A stretch of DNA of 64,000 bases, from contig MNCI01033354.1 of NCBI GenBank assembly GCA_015680685.1, positions 957,647 through 1,021,646 of the forward strand, in the 5' to 3' direction. Below the pieces are notes generated by a model. It worked only from the letters and a program-made list of their open reading frames with translations, was not told the origin of the DNA and did not search any database. Below, in pieces: positions 9,730-21,640 of this stretch. A program made the position numbers and the translations under genes. The stretch is from Gnetum montanum (lineage: Eukaryota; Streptophyta; Gnetopsida; Gnetales; Gnetaceae). Each line of letters starts with the position of its first letter. The stretch's first letter is position 1.

Positions 9730-10520
9730 TGCCGTGGGTTTCATTATCCCACCTAAAATATTATTTTTCTTTAACAAAGAAAATATAGGCCACAAAATAA
9801 CTAAAATTTTTGATGAACCATTTATAAAAGCTTGCTAAACCAAAAAATGATCTTACCTCCCTAATATTTTTAAGAGTTGGCCAATCCCTAATAGCCTTTA
9901 CCTTGATAGCTTCCATATGAATTTGGTTTTTAGATATTGAATGCCCCAAATATGTGATTTTCCTCTTGAAGCAATGACTTTTCTTCACATTGATTACTAG
10001 ATGCACCTCCTACAACTTAAGATACATCATCTTCAAGTGATCTAAGTGCTCTTCTTGATTAGAGCTATACACCAAAATATTGTTAAAAAAGACAATACAA
10101 CACCTACGAATCAAGTATTTCAATACATAATGCATCAACCTCATGAATTTAGTAGGTGCATTTATGAGCCTAAATGACATTACCATCCACTCAAACAATC
10201 CATTTGGTGTTCTGAAAGCTATCTTCTACTCATCAACAGGCCCAATTCTGATTTGATGGCAACCACTCTTTAAATAATTTTTGCTAAAAATCTTTGCATT
10301 GGTAAGGACATAAAGGATATCATTTATCCTTAAAATAATAAACCTATACCTCATTATTATTCTATTCACTACCTTGGAATCAATGCACATCCTCCATTCA
10401 TCACCATCCTTCTTTGGCACTAGTGCCACTAGAACTACACAAGGTAAAATGGATTTCTTCATGAAACCATTTGCAAGTAGCTCCTCTACTTACTTGTGCA
10501 ATTTAGCCCTCTAATTTGGT
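9730..10520 (-). pseudogene. E6 reverse transcriptase remnant
   Basis: Minus strand. 10,462-10,226 reads PKKDGDEWRMCIDSKVVN and KIFSKNYLKSGCHQIRI; 10,198-10,010 has the palm region with FMRLMHYVL and, where the catalytic Y/F-x-D-D should be, VFFNN: both Asp are Asn, as expected from C-to-T (read G-to-A) decay of two GAC codons. The thumb/connection continues at 10,006-9,761 (YLGHSISK, VRSFFGLASFYKWFI). The enzyme is broken into frames and lacks its metal-binding Asp pair. Confidence 0.8.
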
Positions 10521-10869
10521 GCCATATCATAAGCTCTCTTGTTTGAAATGGTAGCACTAGGAATGAAGTAAATATGATGTTGTACATTCCTCATCAATGG
10601 TAGTCCATCTAATTTCCCCTTAAGCACCTTGAGAAATTTCTCCCTTAAGCCTAGCACACTTGTAGAAAGTTCAACCTACACATCATCATGGTTAGTAGCA
10701 ACTATTGTAATAACAAAAAAACTAGAACTTATTCCATCATGTTCCTTAATATATTCCCTATCTTTTAGAAGGATTAAGGAAGCATTAATTGAGCTTTGCT
10801 ACCTCACTTGTTCAACTTTCATAGGAATCAAATCATGGATTCCATTAGGTCTAGCTACACTCCACACAT

Positions 10870-11140
10870 TTCTTATTCCATCAAACTGAGCACCATTGTT
10901 AACATTCCAAGTCTACAAAGAATTATATCAACAAAATCTATTGGAAGCACATCACATTTCACAACATCATGAAAATTTTCAATTTTAAATCTCAAGTTAC
11001 ATTGTTCCCTCACCTCTTGAGAAAAGTCTCTAAACAACCAATGTAATTTATAGGATCTAGAATAAGGATTAGTTATCAAATCTAATTTATTGGCTACCCT
11101 AGAAGAAATAACATTTTCTTGGGCTCTCCCATCAATTAAA
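10870..11140 (-). pseudogene. E6 aspartic protease remnant
   Basis: Minus strand near 11,130-11,060 reads ILIDGRAQENVISSRVANKL, the IDGG-S-x-x-N-V-V-S protease signature seen in several plant chromovirus families with Gly changed to Arg. It is followed by KLHWLF and a CDVLPID segment. The role would be cleavage of the Gag-Pol polyprotein. The frame breaks on both sides. Confidence 0.65.
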
Positions 11141-11329
11141 ATATGAATTCACTTCCCACTAAGTAAACATCTAGTCCCAATATAAAACAAAAATTTCTTA
11201 TTAGGATGATCTCCTCTATTTACATTCACCATGAATGTAGAATAATTTAATTTAGAAACATTTGAAATTTTTGAAGCATTAGGATTACCTCTTTGAAGAC
11301 CTTGGCTTGATGTCTCTTCAACCTCCATG

Positions 11330-11700
11330 GTTTGTACATTCTTATTGTTGGCTACCTTGTGCAGTGGGCATTCCCATTGCTTGTGTCCCCATTCTCCATA
11401 CTTGAAGAATTAAATTTTTGATGAGCTACTACCTTGACCTTTGCCTCCTTTGCCTTGTTCCTTCTTAGCTTTACCCTTCTCATTACCTCTTTTAATCTTC
11501 TTGGCATGGCTGCCATTCTTGTCTTTGGATTTGAACTTGGATCCCTTCTCCTTCTCCCTAGAAGTTTGTTTGCTCCTATTTCTAAATACACCTAATTTCT
11601 TCTTAGCCTTGAGTGTTAAATCATAAGTTTCATCAAGAGTTTATGGCTCATAAAAAGATAAATCCTAATGGTATGTCTTTTTGAGGCTTCCTAAAAAGAT
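11330..11700 (-). pseudogene. E6 gag C-terminal remnant
   Basis: Minus strand. A basic, Lys/Arg-rich segment (about 11,590-11,440) precedes a decayed zinc knuckle at about 11,415-11,350 that keeps the final GHKQWEC, while the two leading Cys are Phe and Tyr. The nucleocapsid part of Gag would bind the RNA genome. The N-terminal capsid part is not recognisable between here and the PBS, so gag is largely deleted. Confidence 0.6.
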
Positions 11701-11740
11701 TGAAGCCTATTTATATTCCTTCCAGTTTGACTTGGAGTTG

Positions 11741-11750
11741 CTGATCACCA
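11741..11750 (-). other. E6 primer-binding site candidate
   Basis: Minus strand reads TGGTGATCAG right at the inner LTR edge. It resembles TGGTATCAGA, the initiator-Met tRNA primer site of many plant Gypsy elements, with one inserted base. Confidence 0.45.
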
Positions 11751-12446
11751 ACACACCACATGCTGATCTTGGAGTTGCAATCACCAATTACACTCACTCA
11801 ATATGCTCACCCACTCTCTCTTTCTCAACTCTCCATACTTAAGAGCCCTCTTTCTCACTCATGGTACTAACAATGATGAATACACTAATATTTATGATAA
11901 ACTAGAAGATAATAAACCTAAAAACATTCCTCAACTTAACTTGAGGTTGTTTAGATGTTTCCCAAGTCTTCTCACATTCTTCCCATCTATTTTCATTATT
12001 TTTCATTTTGTTTCAACTATTTTCTAAATTGGAATGGGTGTTTTTGAAAGGTTCCTTGGCAGTACGAGTTATCTCTTATCTTGCCAAGATGTCTCCTACA
12101 AAATCCTAGCTCTTGGAAAAGAAATCTATTGTTTATGTAAGGCATCTTCTCTAAGGCTAAGATGCCTCTTGCATAGGCAAGACATCTTGCCCAAGATGTC
12201 TTACATTCAGGGAAGATGTTTCATCCAAGACATCTCTTGGCTTGGAAGGATGTCTCCTCCAAGATGTCTTCTTCCCAAACAAGATGTATTTTCTGGAACT
12301 TCTACAATTTTAGCAAAACATCTCTTTTGACTCCCATATGTCTTCTGTCACTCCTAGGTCTCACCCAAGATGTCTCCTAACCTTCAAAGACATCTTCTTA
12401 AGGTCAAAAAATTGCAAAAACACACATGTAGGAAAGATCAAGGGAA
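11751..12446 (-). repeat. E6 5' LTR with AAGATGTCTT motif array
   Basis: The partner of the LTR at 7,329-7,873. Between about 12,083 and 12,395 there are roughly 14 copies of AAGATGTCTT/AAGACATCTT and close variants in both orientations; since the core is nearly self-complementary they read alike on both strands. On the element's own strand this is U3, upstream of the promoter. The left LTR has fewer copies, so the array has expanded or contracted since insertion. Confidence 0.75.
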
Positions 12447-12520
12447 TTGGAAGAGGTGATCCTACATCATGATGCTTCTAGATTGTATAGTTGGACATTA
12501 GACAAACTTGCTACTCATCA
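12447..12520 (+). repeat. E1 5' LTR tail (truncated)
   Basis: The last 50 bp align with the end of the E2 LTR (gattgtatagttggacatta against gattcatatggttgggcgta) and finish in CTACTCATCA, the family's LTR end. The upstream part of this LTR is missing: similarity stops where E6 begins, and I found no counterpart left of E6. Confidence 0.65.
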
Positions 12521-12521
12521 T

Positions 12522-12540
12522 TTAGCATCATTACTAGGGA
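12522..12540 (+). other. E1 primer-binding site
   Basis: ttagcatcattactaggga, one base after the LTR end. It matches TTGGCGCCGTTGCCGGGGA (complement of the tRNA-Asp 3' end used by Athila/Tat-type elements) apart from C/T and G/A changes. Confidence 0.65.
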
Positions 12541-13329
12541 ATTATGCTAGTTATCTAGATTGGTTAAATTATAAAATATTTCTATTAAAAAATTAACAAT
12601 TTATCCTTTGTAATATTTGATATTAATAAAAATTGCACACACATTAATAATTAACCATGTATGCTTCTCATAGGGCTAACACTCCATCATGTGCAAATCA
12701 GCCCATAGGGAGCAATGTTGGAACAAACCATGATGATTAAAACAAAAGGCCATTCCAAGTGAAGATTTATTATGCACATCCAAATCCTTCTCTAAATTCA
12801 CTTTTATCTTTGACTAGGATGAGCGAATGTGATAGAAGAGCTTGCAAGGAAACATCATGCTACCACTTGATAGAGGAGCCTCATCAATGCTTATCATTAT
12901 ATTGATGAGAAATGAATTAAAATTTATCTCAGATGAGTATTAGGTGGACAAGCACATGGCCAAGCCTTATAATCCTACTAAAGTGTACCATAGGTAAGAT
13001 CATTTGATGGAGACCCAACATGATTTTCACAAATCTAAAAGTGTGATACCATTGAGATCCCAATATTAGAAGAACACTAATTATCAACTCTCGTTATCAA
13101 AGTCCTCCTATCTTTAATGTTGATAAATTGGGTAATCCATAGGTATGTTCCACCTTAGCAAGAAATGAGGAAAGAGATGAAAAAAATCCTAGAACATGAA
13201 GGATCTTAAGGCTTGGGTCCTCCTATAGACCAAGATGATATGATTGAAGAGGCCATGGAAGGAGAACAAGTTAAGATGGCTCTCCTAGTTCTTCATCTTC
13301 CCTCTCATATTTATCATTCAACTTTGACC
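12541..13329. other. E1 leader, no clear gene
   Basis: Between the PBS and the recognisable gag. The first 60 bp resemble the E2 sequence after its PBS. Beyond that I see only short frames full of stops; it probably holds the untranslated leader and a badly decayed start of gag. Confidence 0.45.
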
Positions 13330-14990
13330 AAGATGAACATAACTAAGAGGAGGGGCTCCAAATAAGAATAATGAAAAATAAATTGATAAGAATGAAAGGA
13401 AGAATCATGGTAGACATCTTAGCAGAGACAAAGATAGAGACAAAGATTAGAAAAAAAGTAATTAAAAAGACATAAAAGAGATCACAGAAGAAGTCATGCT
13501 AAAAGTAGATAGAAATAACGATTATAACTATGGGATGCCTAGTGATGGTGATCCCCTATTGGTTACTATAAGTATGATTTAGATTTGAAAGCTAGTGGGA
13601 ACACCATACAAGCATCAAAGTCAAAGTTGCATCAAATAGCTTGACATGAACAACATTACTAAATTCAAGTAAGACTGCAATTCTAATCCACAACATCATA
13701 TGTTAGAAATCCATGATCACTGTACCTTACAAAATATAGAAAACAGGTACCTTTTTCTAAGGACACTCATCAAATAAACTGAAAGTTGGTACAAATTGTT
13801 AGAGGAAGATTCAATCCACCAATGGTTCATTATGCTAGAATTTTTTAACAAGAAGTACTAGATCTATTCTAGAGTGTTCACTATGAGGAAAGGGATCAAA
13901 GGTTGGAAATAAGGAAATCATGAATCCCTTGATGTGGCCTTAGGTAGATATTATTCCTTACTTCATAAATGCCTAGGCCACAATTTTTCTTGAAAATAAA
14001 AATTTCCTCAAATCATAGATGAGATCTAGAACAAAATAAAGGAGATCCTTTGGATCTACGTCTAAGGAAAATTGTCAAAGATTATAGCCCATTAGATATA
14101 GAGGCTCATTGAACATGTAACAAACAAAGAAGGAGAATTGAAAAAGAGGAAGAGTGTAGATGAGTATAGTTGAGATCCATTCCTTCGTAAGAAGAAGGTT
14201 TGGACTTGTGATGATTAGAAAGAAAAGGCACCACTTGATGAGGTGGTTTTGTAAAGAAATTAACTGATGTAGAAATTTATCACTAAAATAGCAAAAATGA
14301 TGCATAAAATATGAGGTTCCTTTGATGAAAAGTTTGCATCCATATTAAAAATTATTGAGGGATGGGAAAAATCGGCTAGAGGTAGAGACCATAACAAGGA
14401 AAGTAAGAAAGACAAGAAAATAAACAAGGACACATATTTACAAAAAGAAAAGTTTATAATACTAGTGGAGGTTAAAAATTTAGATTTTGAAGAAGATGAT
14501 GAATATAACATTACTAGTAAAAATATCCAAAGAGTTGCTACCTAGTCATGTTACATCTCCAAGAATCTTGAACTTAGACTCTAAATCCTAAGTTCACAAA
14601 GAAGCAGATACTTAGGAAATTGCCTTACTTGCAAGAAAATTATAAAATGTCCTACACCAATAGTATCATCCAAGTGGGGCTTATCATAAACCTTAAGAGT
14701 ATTATTAGTAGTAGTGGAAAAACCCATAGTCATATGAGATACCAACACCTAAGTAGCAATCACTAGCAAAATCCACATGGTTACTATGTTTAACAACTTA
14801 TTTCTATAAATGTTCCCCTACTGCACATGCCTCTGCTTATCACTTCTACCTTAAAACAATCATTTTCCCATAACACCTCATAAGAAATTACCATTATAGG
14901 TCTCTCATCATTTATCATATAATCCTCAATGCTCTCTTTCACTTGTGCCACCTCCACCAATTCAAAGAAAGTTTGCACCTCAATTCTAAT
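13330..14990 (+). pseudogene. E1 gag remnant
   Basis: A plus-strand frame of about 450 codons can be followed if stops are read through. It contains MNNITKFK, a capsid-like region (LQNIENRY, WFIMLEFFNKKY, SLDVALGRYYSLLHKC), then KEGELKKRKSVDEYS and a Lys/Glu-rich tail. The same order and many of the same residues occur in the E2 gag (MKNIPKFEG, LQNIEND, LDVAIGRYYFLLHKC, KEGELRKRESVEEYN), so the two are homologous. Many stops are TAG where E2 or neighbours suggest Gln. Gag would form the particle that packages element RNA; this copy cannot. Confidence 0.7.
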
Positions 14991-15209
14991 AAAAATCCAT
15001 CACTTGCGTTATCACCACTTAGTGGGATGATAATGATAGAAGTCTAGATCATAAGTCTAAGAAGTGCCCCTTCTTCAAGATGGTGCCCATTTTTGCAAAA
15101 TAAGTTAGTAAACTTGCTAATCTACCAAGTCCAACATGAGGTCATCATTAAGTAACTCCTTTTCTTACAACTTTAACACCTCTACTTCCTATGCATGAAC
15201 CAACAATCA

Positions 15210-16250
15210 TCACCACTCTAAAGAAAAACATAAAAATTATCATGCTTACCCATGTTGTAACTAGTTGGATAAAAGTAAGTGCTTTTCCTAAGAAAGGAGT
15301 GAATTCAAAAAGTCTTCTAATCTATTTTTAAATTGTTAAGAATCCACCTTTCAAAGCTATGCTAAACTTAGATTTAGGCATGAAATTTGTTTTTCAAGAA
15401 ATGTACAAAGCTTTAAACTTGCCCCTAATGAGAAAAATAAATACTTAGTTAGAGCTTGCACACCAATCCATTATTGTCTCTTTAGGATAGGTGGATGATG
15501 TGGTAATCATAGGTACTAGATGGTTTTGCCTGGCACATTTTCTAGTGATTCAATTAGGAAACAAAACAAAAATTTTTTCACCATAATGGAAAGATCATGG
15601 ATTAGCACTATCAATGCTAAGCTAGAAATAAGAGATATTGTCTTGAAGATTACCAAAGAAAATGAACACATGTGGAGAAGTAATAAGTTCCATGCATCAC
15701 ATATAATGACATAGGAGCAACTACATTTAAAGAGGATGGACCATTAAGTAGATAAAGATTTTAACATGTAATAGGTGTGTAGAAGAGGTATGTGTGTAAA
15801 GGTTCTTATACATAACAATCATATGTAGGAAGGTAGATAATGGCTAACAATAGAGGACAATTGTAGGTCTTAAATTTGCATAGAACAAACAAAAAAATTT
15901 ATTAGGTCTTATGTTGATAAGTTGGATATGATTAAGAAAGTACAACCTTAAATTATATAAGTAGGACACATACATGAGGAGAATATTGACTAGAGGAAGT
16001 TGTAGATCCCTAAAGAATTAGTTCTAGTAATAATAAATATGAAAACATTACTAGAGTTACTTGAATATCTATTCCTTGAAAATGGAAAATTAGTAATGAT
16101 TAATGTCCAACTAACTAAGAAGCAAAAACAAAAGTTTCTTCAAGTAATTACTAAATGGTAAATAGCCTTTACTTGATCTTATGATGATATTACAAACATT
16201 GATTCATGTATATGCTAGTACCATAGATATATATATCCTATAATAAAGCC
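15210..16250 (+). pseudogene. E1 protease region and linker
   Basis: Around 15,330-15,720 the frame aligns with the E2 protease: NLDLGMKFVFQEMYKALNLP against LLDLGFGVNLISHVMYKA, then a region with ISTINA and KFHASHIMT matching ISTIDA and RVPCITY in E2. The catalytic triad position reads D-L-G, as in many Athila/Tat proteases, but the surrounding frame is broken. From 15,720 to 16,250 the pol linker has many stops. Confidence 0.6.
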
Positions 16251-17000
16251 CAAGTACTAATCATAGTTCTCACTAAATTCCAAGCTTAAGAAGGTTATTA
16301 AGTAAGAGGTCAAGAATGTACTTAAAGTGGGATTTATTTATCCTATAATTGATAGTAAGTGGGTTATTCCACTTGTGATTGTGCTAAAAAAAGAGGACAA
16401 GTGGTGGATTTTCATAGACTTTAGGCTATTAAAAATGCAACATTCAAAGATCACTTTTCTTTGTTATTTATTAACCATGTATTATACACAATTATAGGGT
16501 ATAAGTACTATAGGTTTTTGGATGTTTATAGTGGATATAGCTAAATCCAAATTACCCTAGAAGATTAAGCAAAAATAAATTTAATGAGTTCTTGGGGAAT
16601 ATTTGTATATAAGAAGATATCTTTTAGCTTATGTAACACCCCTCCAATGTTATAACACCTCATCCTCAACATCTTTTAGAAAGAAATTAGCAATGGTATA
16701 TAAGTCTTCATGAATGAATTCTCCACCAATGGTTCTAATTTTGAACAAGCACTAGACTAGTTGAAGTAAGTGCTCAAGAGGTATGTTAATATCAATTTGA
16801 AGTTGAACTAACAAAAGGATTAACTAATGGTCTAGGAGGACATTGTTCTAGGAGATTGTATCTTAGTTTGAAGAAAATAAAAGTCATCTAATAAATCATA
16901 TAGAGACCTCAAATCATGAAAGATGTGAGGTACTTCCTTGGACATAATAGCTTCTATTGGTGCTTTATTAAAAATTTCTTCAAAAACATCAAGTCTTTGG
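16251..17000 (+). pseudogene. E1 reverse transcriptase remnant
   Basis: Reads SKWVIPLVIVLKKEDKWWIF at about 16,357-16,420 (finger motif W-x-S-P-x-V-x-V-P-K-K), then fragments of the palm and a YIRRYLLAYVTP segment where Y-R-x-L-P-F-G-L is expected. Several frames are needed, and I could not place an intact Y/F-x-D-D. It is clearly an RT of the same type as E2. Confidence 0.65.
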
Positions 17001-17560
17001 TTAAACTCATGAAGAAGGAAATATCATTCATTTGGGTGAAGGACTATGAAAGGGCTTTTGTGCTTCTCAAATAAAGGCTCAATGAAACTTCTATTCTATA
17101 AGCACTTGAATAGTCCAAGCCTTTTCTCATTATAAATAATGCATCAAAATATGCTTTAGGAGTTGTGCTTACATAGTGGAATGATTAGAAATTTCCATAT
17201 TACATCCTTGATGCAATGAGAATAATTGTAAATGCATAATTTAGTTACACCATGACAAAGAGGAAGCTAATGATAATGGTGTATGCATTTGAAAAGTTCA
17301 AGTACTACGTGCTTGACTATTTGGTGATTATACATACTAATCATAATGTGATCTAGTTTCTCATGAATAAATCAATGATAAGCCCCTAGATTATTTGGTA
17401 GCTAGTAATCCTACAAGTATTTAACATTACAATGATGTATAAGAACGAAATTGAGAATGTTATTGTAAATCATCTTTATTGATTGTGATGGGATGACAAG
17501 ACTATTGGAGATTCCTTGTTGATTAATTTTTAGATACATCTTATTTTGTAAGGCTATCAG
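17001..17560 (+). pseudogene. E1 RNase H remnant
   Basis: Includes YYILDAMRIIVNA, a frame with LMIMVYAFEKFKYYVLDYLV and IIHTNHNVI, equivalent to the E2 segment LMVVVYSLEKFRHYVLGYKM and VHIEHSAI. This is the connection/RNase H part of pol, which removes RNA from the RNA-DNA hybrid. Stops prevent function. Confidence 0.6.
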
Positions 17561-18293
17561 AATCTGTTAATGAACAATCACTTCTTAGTAGAGAAAAAGG
17601 TTCCTACTAAATAAAACAAGTACAAGATACAATATTTTCTACATAAGGTCAAGAACTACATAGAAATAGAGGGAAATCTCTACAAAATCTATGCAAATGG
17701 CCTAGTCTACTAGTGTATACTAGAAGAGAACCAACTAAAGGTTCTCAAAGATGTACATGAAGGACCTTGTAGTGGCCAAAATGTTGGAACATAAATAATA
17801 GTAAAAATATTTATGGTTGCCTACTTTTGGTCCACACTTTTCAAAAATATGCATAACTTTATTACATTCTATGAACATTATTAAAGAGACAGTGAGGTAT
17901 TAAATCATTCTAATGGACTGCAATAGTGAATCCAAATATGTAAGCTATTTGATCTTTGGAAATTTGACTTTATGGGGGTCATGTTTGCTTCATTAAATAA
18001 GAAAGCATATATTATCATTATTGTTGAATACTACACAAGGTGGGTCAAAGTAGTTGTAGTCAAATTTTATTATAGCAATCACTGCCAAAATCTTTGAGTA
18101 GTAGATTGTGAATAAATTTGTTATGTCATGTGTACTTACTTTAGACATTGATACATACTTTATAGGGATAACATTTAACAACTCATGTAGCACTTAGTGA
18201 TGGATTATAGACTGACTACATCATACCATCCCCAAGCTAATGGTTAAACTAATGTTACAAATAAGGAGATCACTAGAATATTAACTTGTACTA
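17561..18293 (+). pseudogene. E1 integrase, 5' portion (cut by E2)
   Basis: The frame passes through DFMGVMFASLNKKAYIIIIV and YTRWVKVVVV to HPQANGQTNVTN-type motifs and RILTCT, then stops abruptly at 18,293 where E2 begins. It resumes at 42,849 after E2. The three catalytic acids cannot all be confirmed. Integrase inserts the cDNA; here the gene itself became an insertion target. Confidence 0.75.
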
Positions 18294-19129
18294 TGATGAG
18301 CTATCATGGTTTGGTGGCGTTGACGGTATGCCATTAATGTGACCTTTTCAATGGGATCTCATTAATGTGTACCCATTGACAAGGCATCCTATTTTTCTTG
18401 TAAATGTGTTCCTATCTGTTGCATTTATGGCATTCCATTCATAGTTGTAGTGAAGCTCAAATAGTTTTCCCATTCAGAAGTTAGAATATTTTCTAAGTGC
18501 TCATAGTAGGATTCAAAGAGTGTACAAATCTTTATTCGAGCACTATTGTACCTAAGCACTTTAGTATGTGTGACAATAAAGATAAGATTTTTGATCAAAC
18601 CTTGCAACACTTGAATGAGATTAATTGTTTTCTTTAAGCATGTAATATTCATGCTATTTCCTTTAATTTTTTAAGTAATTAAGTAGTTAGTTAATATAAA
18701 TTTAATAGCACACATAAGTATAGCCACTTGAAGCATACATCTAACACTTGGTAATCCTAGTAACACTTAATGTTCGGTAACCCAGTAGTGTTACATGTGT
18801 TCAGGATGTGACGGAAAATGAAAATGAATGCTTATGATAGGATTAGTTAAGTGATAGCTAGTTATTAGATTAATTTAGCAATTAAATTACTTTATTCTTT
18901 ATTCTTGATTCTTAGGCAACTTAATTCATAAAAGAGAAAACAATAAAAATCATACACCTCAGTTACACTTAATCATATAGTGGAACTAGGAAAACAACAA
19001 TTGCAATGGTTAGTTTCTCCTCTTAGACCAATGTACTTTAAAACCAAAAGTCTTTAGATTTCAACTAGACTGCTAAGTGAATGCTAGTGATTCATATGGT
19101 TGGGCGTAGGGTATACTCACTGCTCATCA
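18294..19129 (+). repeat. E2 5' LTR
   Basis: 836 bp, TGATGAGC to GCTCATCA. It has the AATAAAGAT signal near 18,575 and blocks shared with the solo LTR and with the split 3' LTR. Compared with the solo LTR it lacks the full stem-loop modules and is AT-rich in that place. CpG is scarce. Confidence 0.85.
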
Positions 19130-19130
19130 T

Positions 19131-19148
19131 TGGCACCATTGCTAGGGA
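19131..19148 (+). other. E2 primer-binding site
   Basis: tggcaccattgctaggga, one base after the LTR. It matches the tRNA-Asp-complementary TGGCGCCGTTGCCGGGGA except for three G/A or C/T changes, all of the deamination type. Confidence 0.75.
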
Positions 19149-19282
19149 CTTTAATTAGTTATGTGCGTTATCTAGGACATACTGATAATCATTTAACATT
19201 GTTGGATTAAACCTTAAAGTCACAATCATTCTAACTAATAGCAATTGTAAAAAAGCACACTAATTTTTCTTGTAAATTGAAA

Positions 19283-21640
19283 ATGTCTTCTTCTCATAAG
19301 GATGATTCTCTGCCAAAATTAGAGCACACATCTAATCAAAGGAATGAACGATTAAATCTACCATTGCCTTAATAATGTTGAGTGGTATATACTTATCTCG
19401 ATGAGTATGTGCTTGACTTCATCTTCATCTTACATTAGGATGACTAGATGTAGTGGAGGAACATGGATGGCAACATTGTGTTGTTGCCTAATCTATCCAT
19501 TCCTAGGATGCTCCAACAAACTCTTATTAGGTTGGGCATCTAAGGACTCCATGCTGAATCTGTTGTGCATGATCATGACTCTAGGGATTATCATCCCATT
19601 GAAGCACAACATAAAAATTATTGACAATAGGAGAAGCGCTATGAAGCTAGAAAGGGGAAATGGTTTAATAACCCCTTATTCGGGCTAGGCCAAAAAGACA
19701 AGAAGGATTCTTTCTCTAGGAATTCTCATTTCACTAACTCTTCTTCCTTTAGTTTCAAAAAAGGGGGTTTGAACTAAAATTTATAGTCCATTATAAATAA
19801 TTTTGGTTCAGGCAAGAATGGATCCCATGATCATAGGGGATCCAAAGGTGGGAGTCATGATAGGAACAAGGATAGGTATCATGATGATGACCGTGGCTAT
19901 GACCATCAAAGAAGGGATGGTAGGTATGGTGGTGCTAGTCCTCCTTCCTCTTCACCTTCATCATCCTCTTCTTCCTCCTCTAGCTTCAACCAAAGCTGTA
20001 GATGGTGTGATAGTGATGGAGGTGACCGGTGGGATAGAGATGATTGTGATCATAGGGCCTGTTGGACCAATTAAGATCAAGGGTATGGGAAATTAAGGAA
20101 GGCCTACCACCACAAGAGAAGTGACAATAGAGGGCATCATAGGCATCATGGCCATCACATAGGCCATGACTATGATGTGCTTTTGCTTGCAACTTGAAAC
20201 ATGCCTAATATCGTAGAGGCAGTGAGAATTCCATCTAGGCATGTGAAAGATAGCAGAATAAAGTGCTTGGATATGAAAAATATTCCCAAGTTTGAAGGGA
20301 AATACAATTCATATTCATAGAATCATCTACAAGCCTTTCAAAATGTTTGTGCCTTGTAGAACATAGAGAATGACTGAAAAAAACTTAAGTTATTCCCAAG
20401 TATAGTAATAAAACAAGCTAAAAGCTGATATTGGTCTTTGGAGTCGGAATCAATTTGTAGATGGAGTATGATGCTTGAGCTATTCAATGACAAGTATTAC
20501 ACGTACTTCCAAGTGTCCAACTTGAGAAAGTAGATTCAAGGTTGGTGACAAAGAACACATGAACCCTTGGATGTAGCCATAGGTAGGTACTATTTCCTTT
20601 TGCACAAATGTCCTATCCATGATTATTCTCAAAGGGAGTAGCTTTACCATATCATAGATGGACTTCAATCATAAACGAGAAGAAATCTTGGTGTTTATGC
20701 CCAAGGTAGACTGTTAGAACTTAGAGCCCATCAGATTCAAAGGCTCATCGAGAAGGTTGCTAGAAAAGAAGGAGAGCTTAGAAAGAGAGAAAGTGTGGAG
20801 GAGTACAACTAGGATCCTTCCATTAGAAAAAGGAAATTTTGGTATTGTGATAATGTTGGATGCACCCCTTGATGAGGTGGTGCAATGAAAAACCTTGCTG
20901 ATTTAAAAATATTTCTCCAAAATTTTGGCTAAGGTAGATAAAATGTGGTACTATTTGGATGAAAAGTTCCAAATCGCTTTGAAAATAACAAAGGCATCCA
21001 AAGAGCAAAGTAGTAATTGTGATCACAAGAGAACGAAGGAAGTTGAACGTGTCCACCAAAGGGGTAAGGGCAAGGTTGCTGCAGTAGAGAATGTTGTGGA
21101 GTCCAAATCAAATGATGATGGTGGATGTGACATCTTCCAATATAAACACCCTAAGGGATGTTGCCCTATTGTGTTACACTTGTAGGAATCTAGGGTGTAT
21201 GCTTTAAATCCTAGATTGGCAAGATGAAAGAACCTAGAAGATTACCTTATCCTTAAGGCAATCTAAGGTAGTTCCATGAATAATAAGCCTATTATCCAAG
21301 TGGAGCTCCACCATAACCATTTGAGTAGTACAATTAGTGGCAACATCCATAGTTGTGCAGAATGCCACCACTAGGTAGTAGTATCCTTATCAACAGCCAG
21401 ATCCATATGGGTACTATGCTCAGCAACCCATTTCTCCATGTGACTCTTCCAATCATGCCTCATTCTAGCATCACTACTACCCTCCTGAGTACTATAGAGC
21501 TCATTCTCCATCTCCCAGAGGGGAATCCTCATATCCTTATAATCCTCCTCATTCTTTTGTCCATGTCCCTCCACCCTCAACCTAATTACCACATGCTCCA
21601 ATGTAGGATGAGATTCTAGCCTAGCCACAACAACTTAATG
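19283..21640 (+). pseudogene. E2 gag remnant
   Basis: ATG at 19,283 (MSSSHKDDSLPKLE) opens a frame followable for about 650 codons with stops and a few frame changes. N-terminal part unknown; residues around 160-270 are strikingly Gly/Asp/His/Arg-rich and then poly-Ser (19,800-20,080), a low-complexity segment. The capsid-like region follows (IPKFEGKYN, LQAFQNV, LDVAIGRYYFLLHKC) and KEGELRKRESVEEYN. Most in-frame stops are TAG, likely former CAG Gln codons. Homologous to E1 gag, which has a weaker form of the low-complexity part. Gag packages the element RNA. Confidence 0.75.

Larger units (their letters stand above)
7329..12446 (-). mobile_element. E6: chromovirus-like Ty3/Gypsy LTR retrotransposon, inactive
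   Basis: A minus-strand element with two LTRs (7,329-7,873 and 11,751-12,446) in direct orientation and, read on the minus strand, the order PBS, gag, protease, RT, RNase H, integrase. The domain order and the IDG-type protease, SMDF integrase and LKSGYHQIR-like RT motifs fit chromoviruses. The internal region is only about 3.9 kb and riddled with stops and frameshifts, so it is dead. No clear target duplication was found. The right end abuts the truncated LTR tail of E1, so E6 may have arrived with loss of the rest of the E1 LTR. Confidence 0.8.

Noticed and set aside
19131-19148. tRNA gene fragment
   Set aside because: The match to tRNA-Asp is only the 3'-end complement, as expected for a primer-binding site; no cloverleaf is present.
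19803-20096. Open frame rich in Met, Ile and His-Pro repeats
   Set aside because: It is a shadow of the Gly/Asp/Arg and poly-Ser part of the E2 gag in another frame; only the gag frame aligns with E1.
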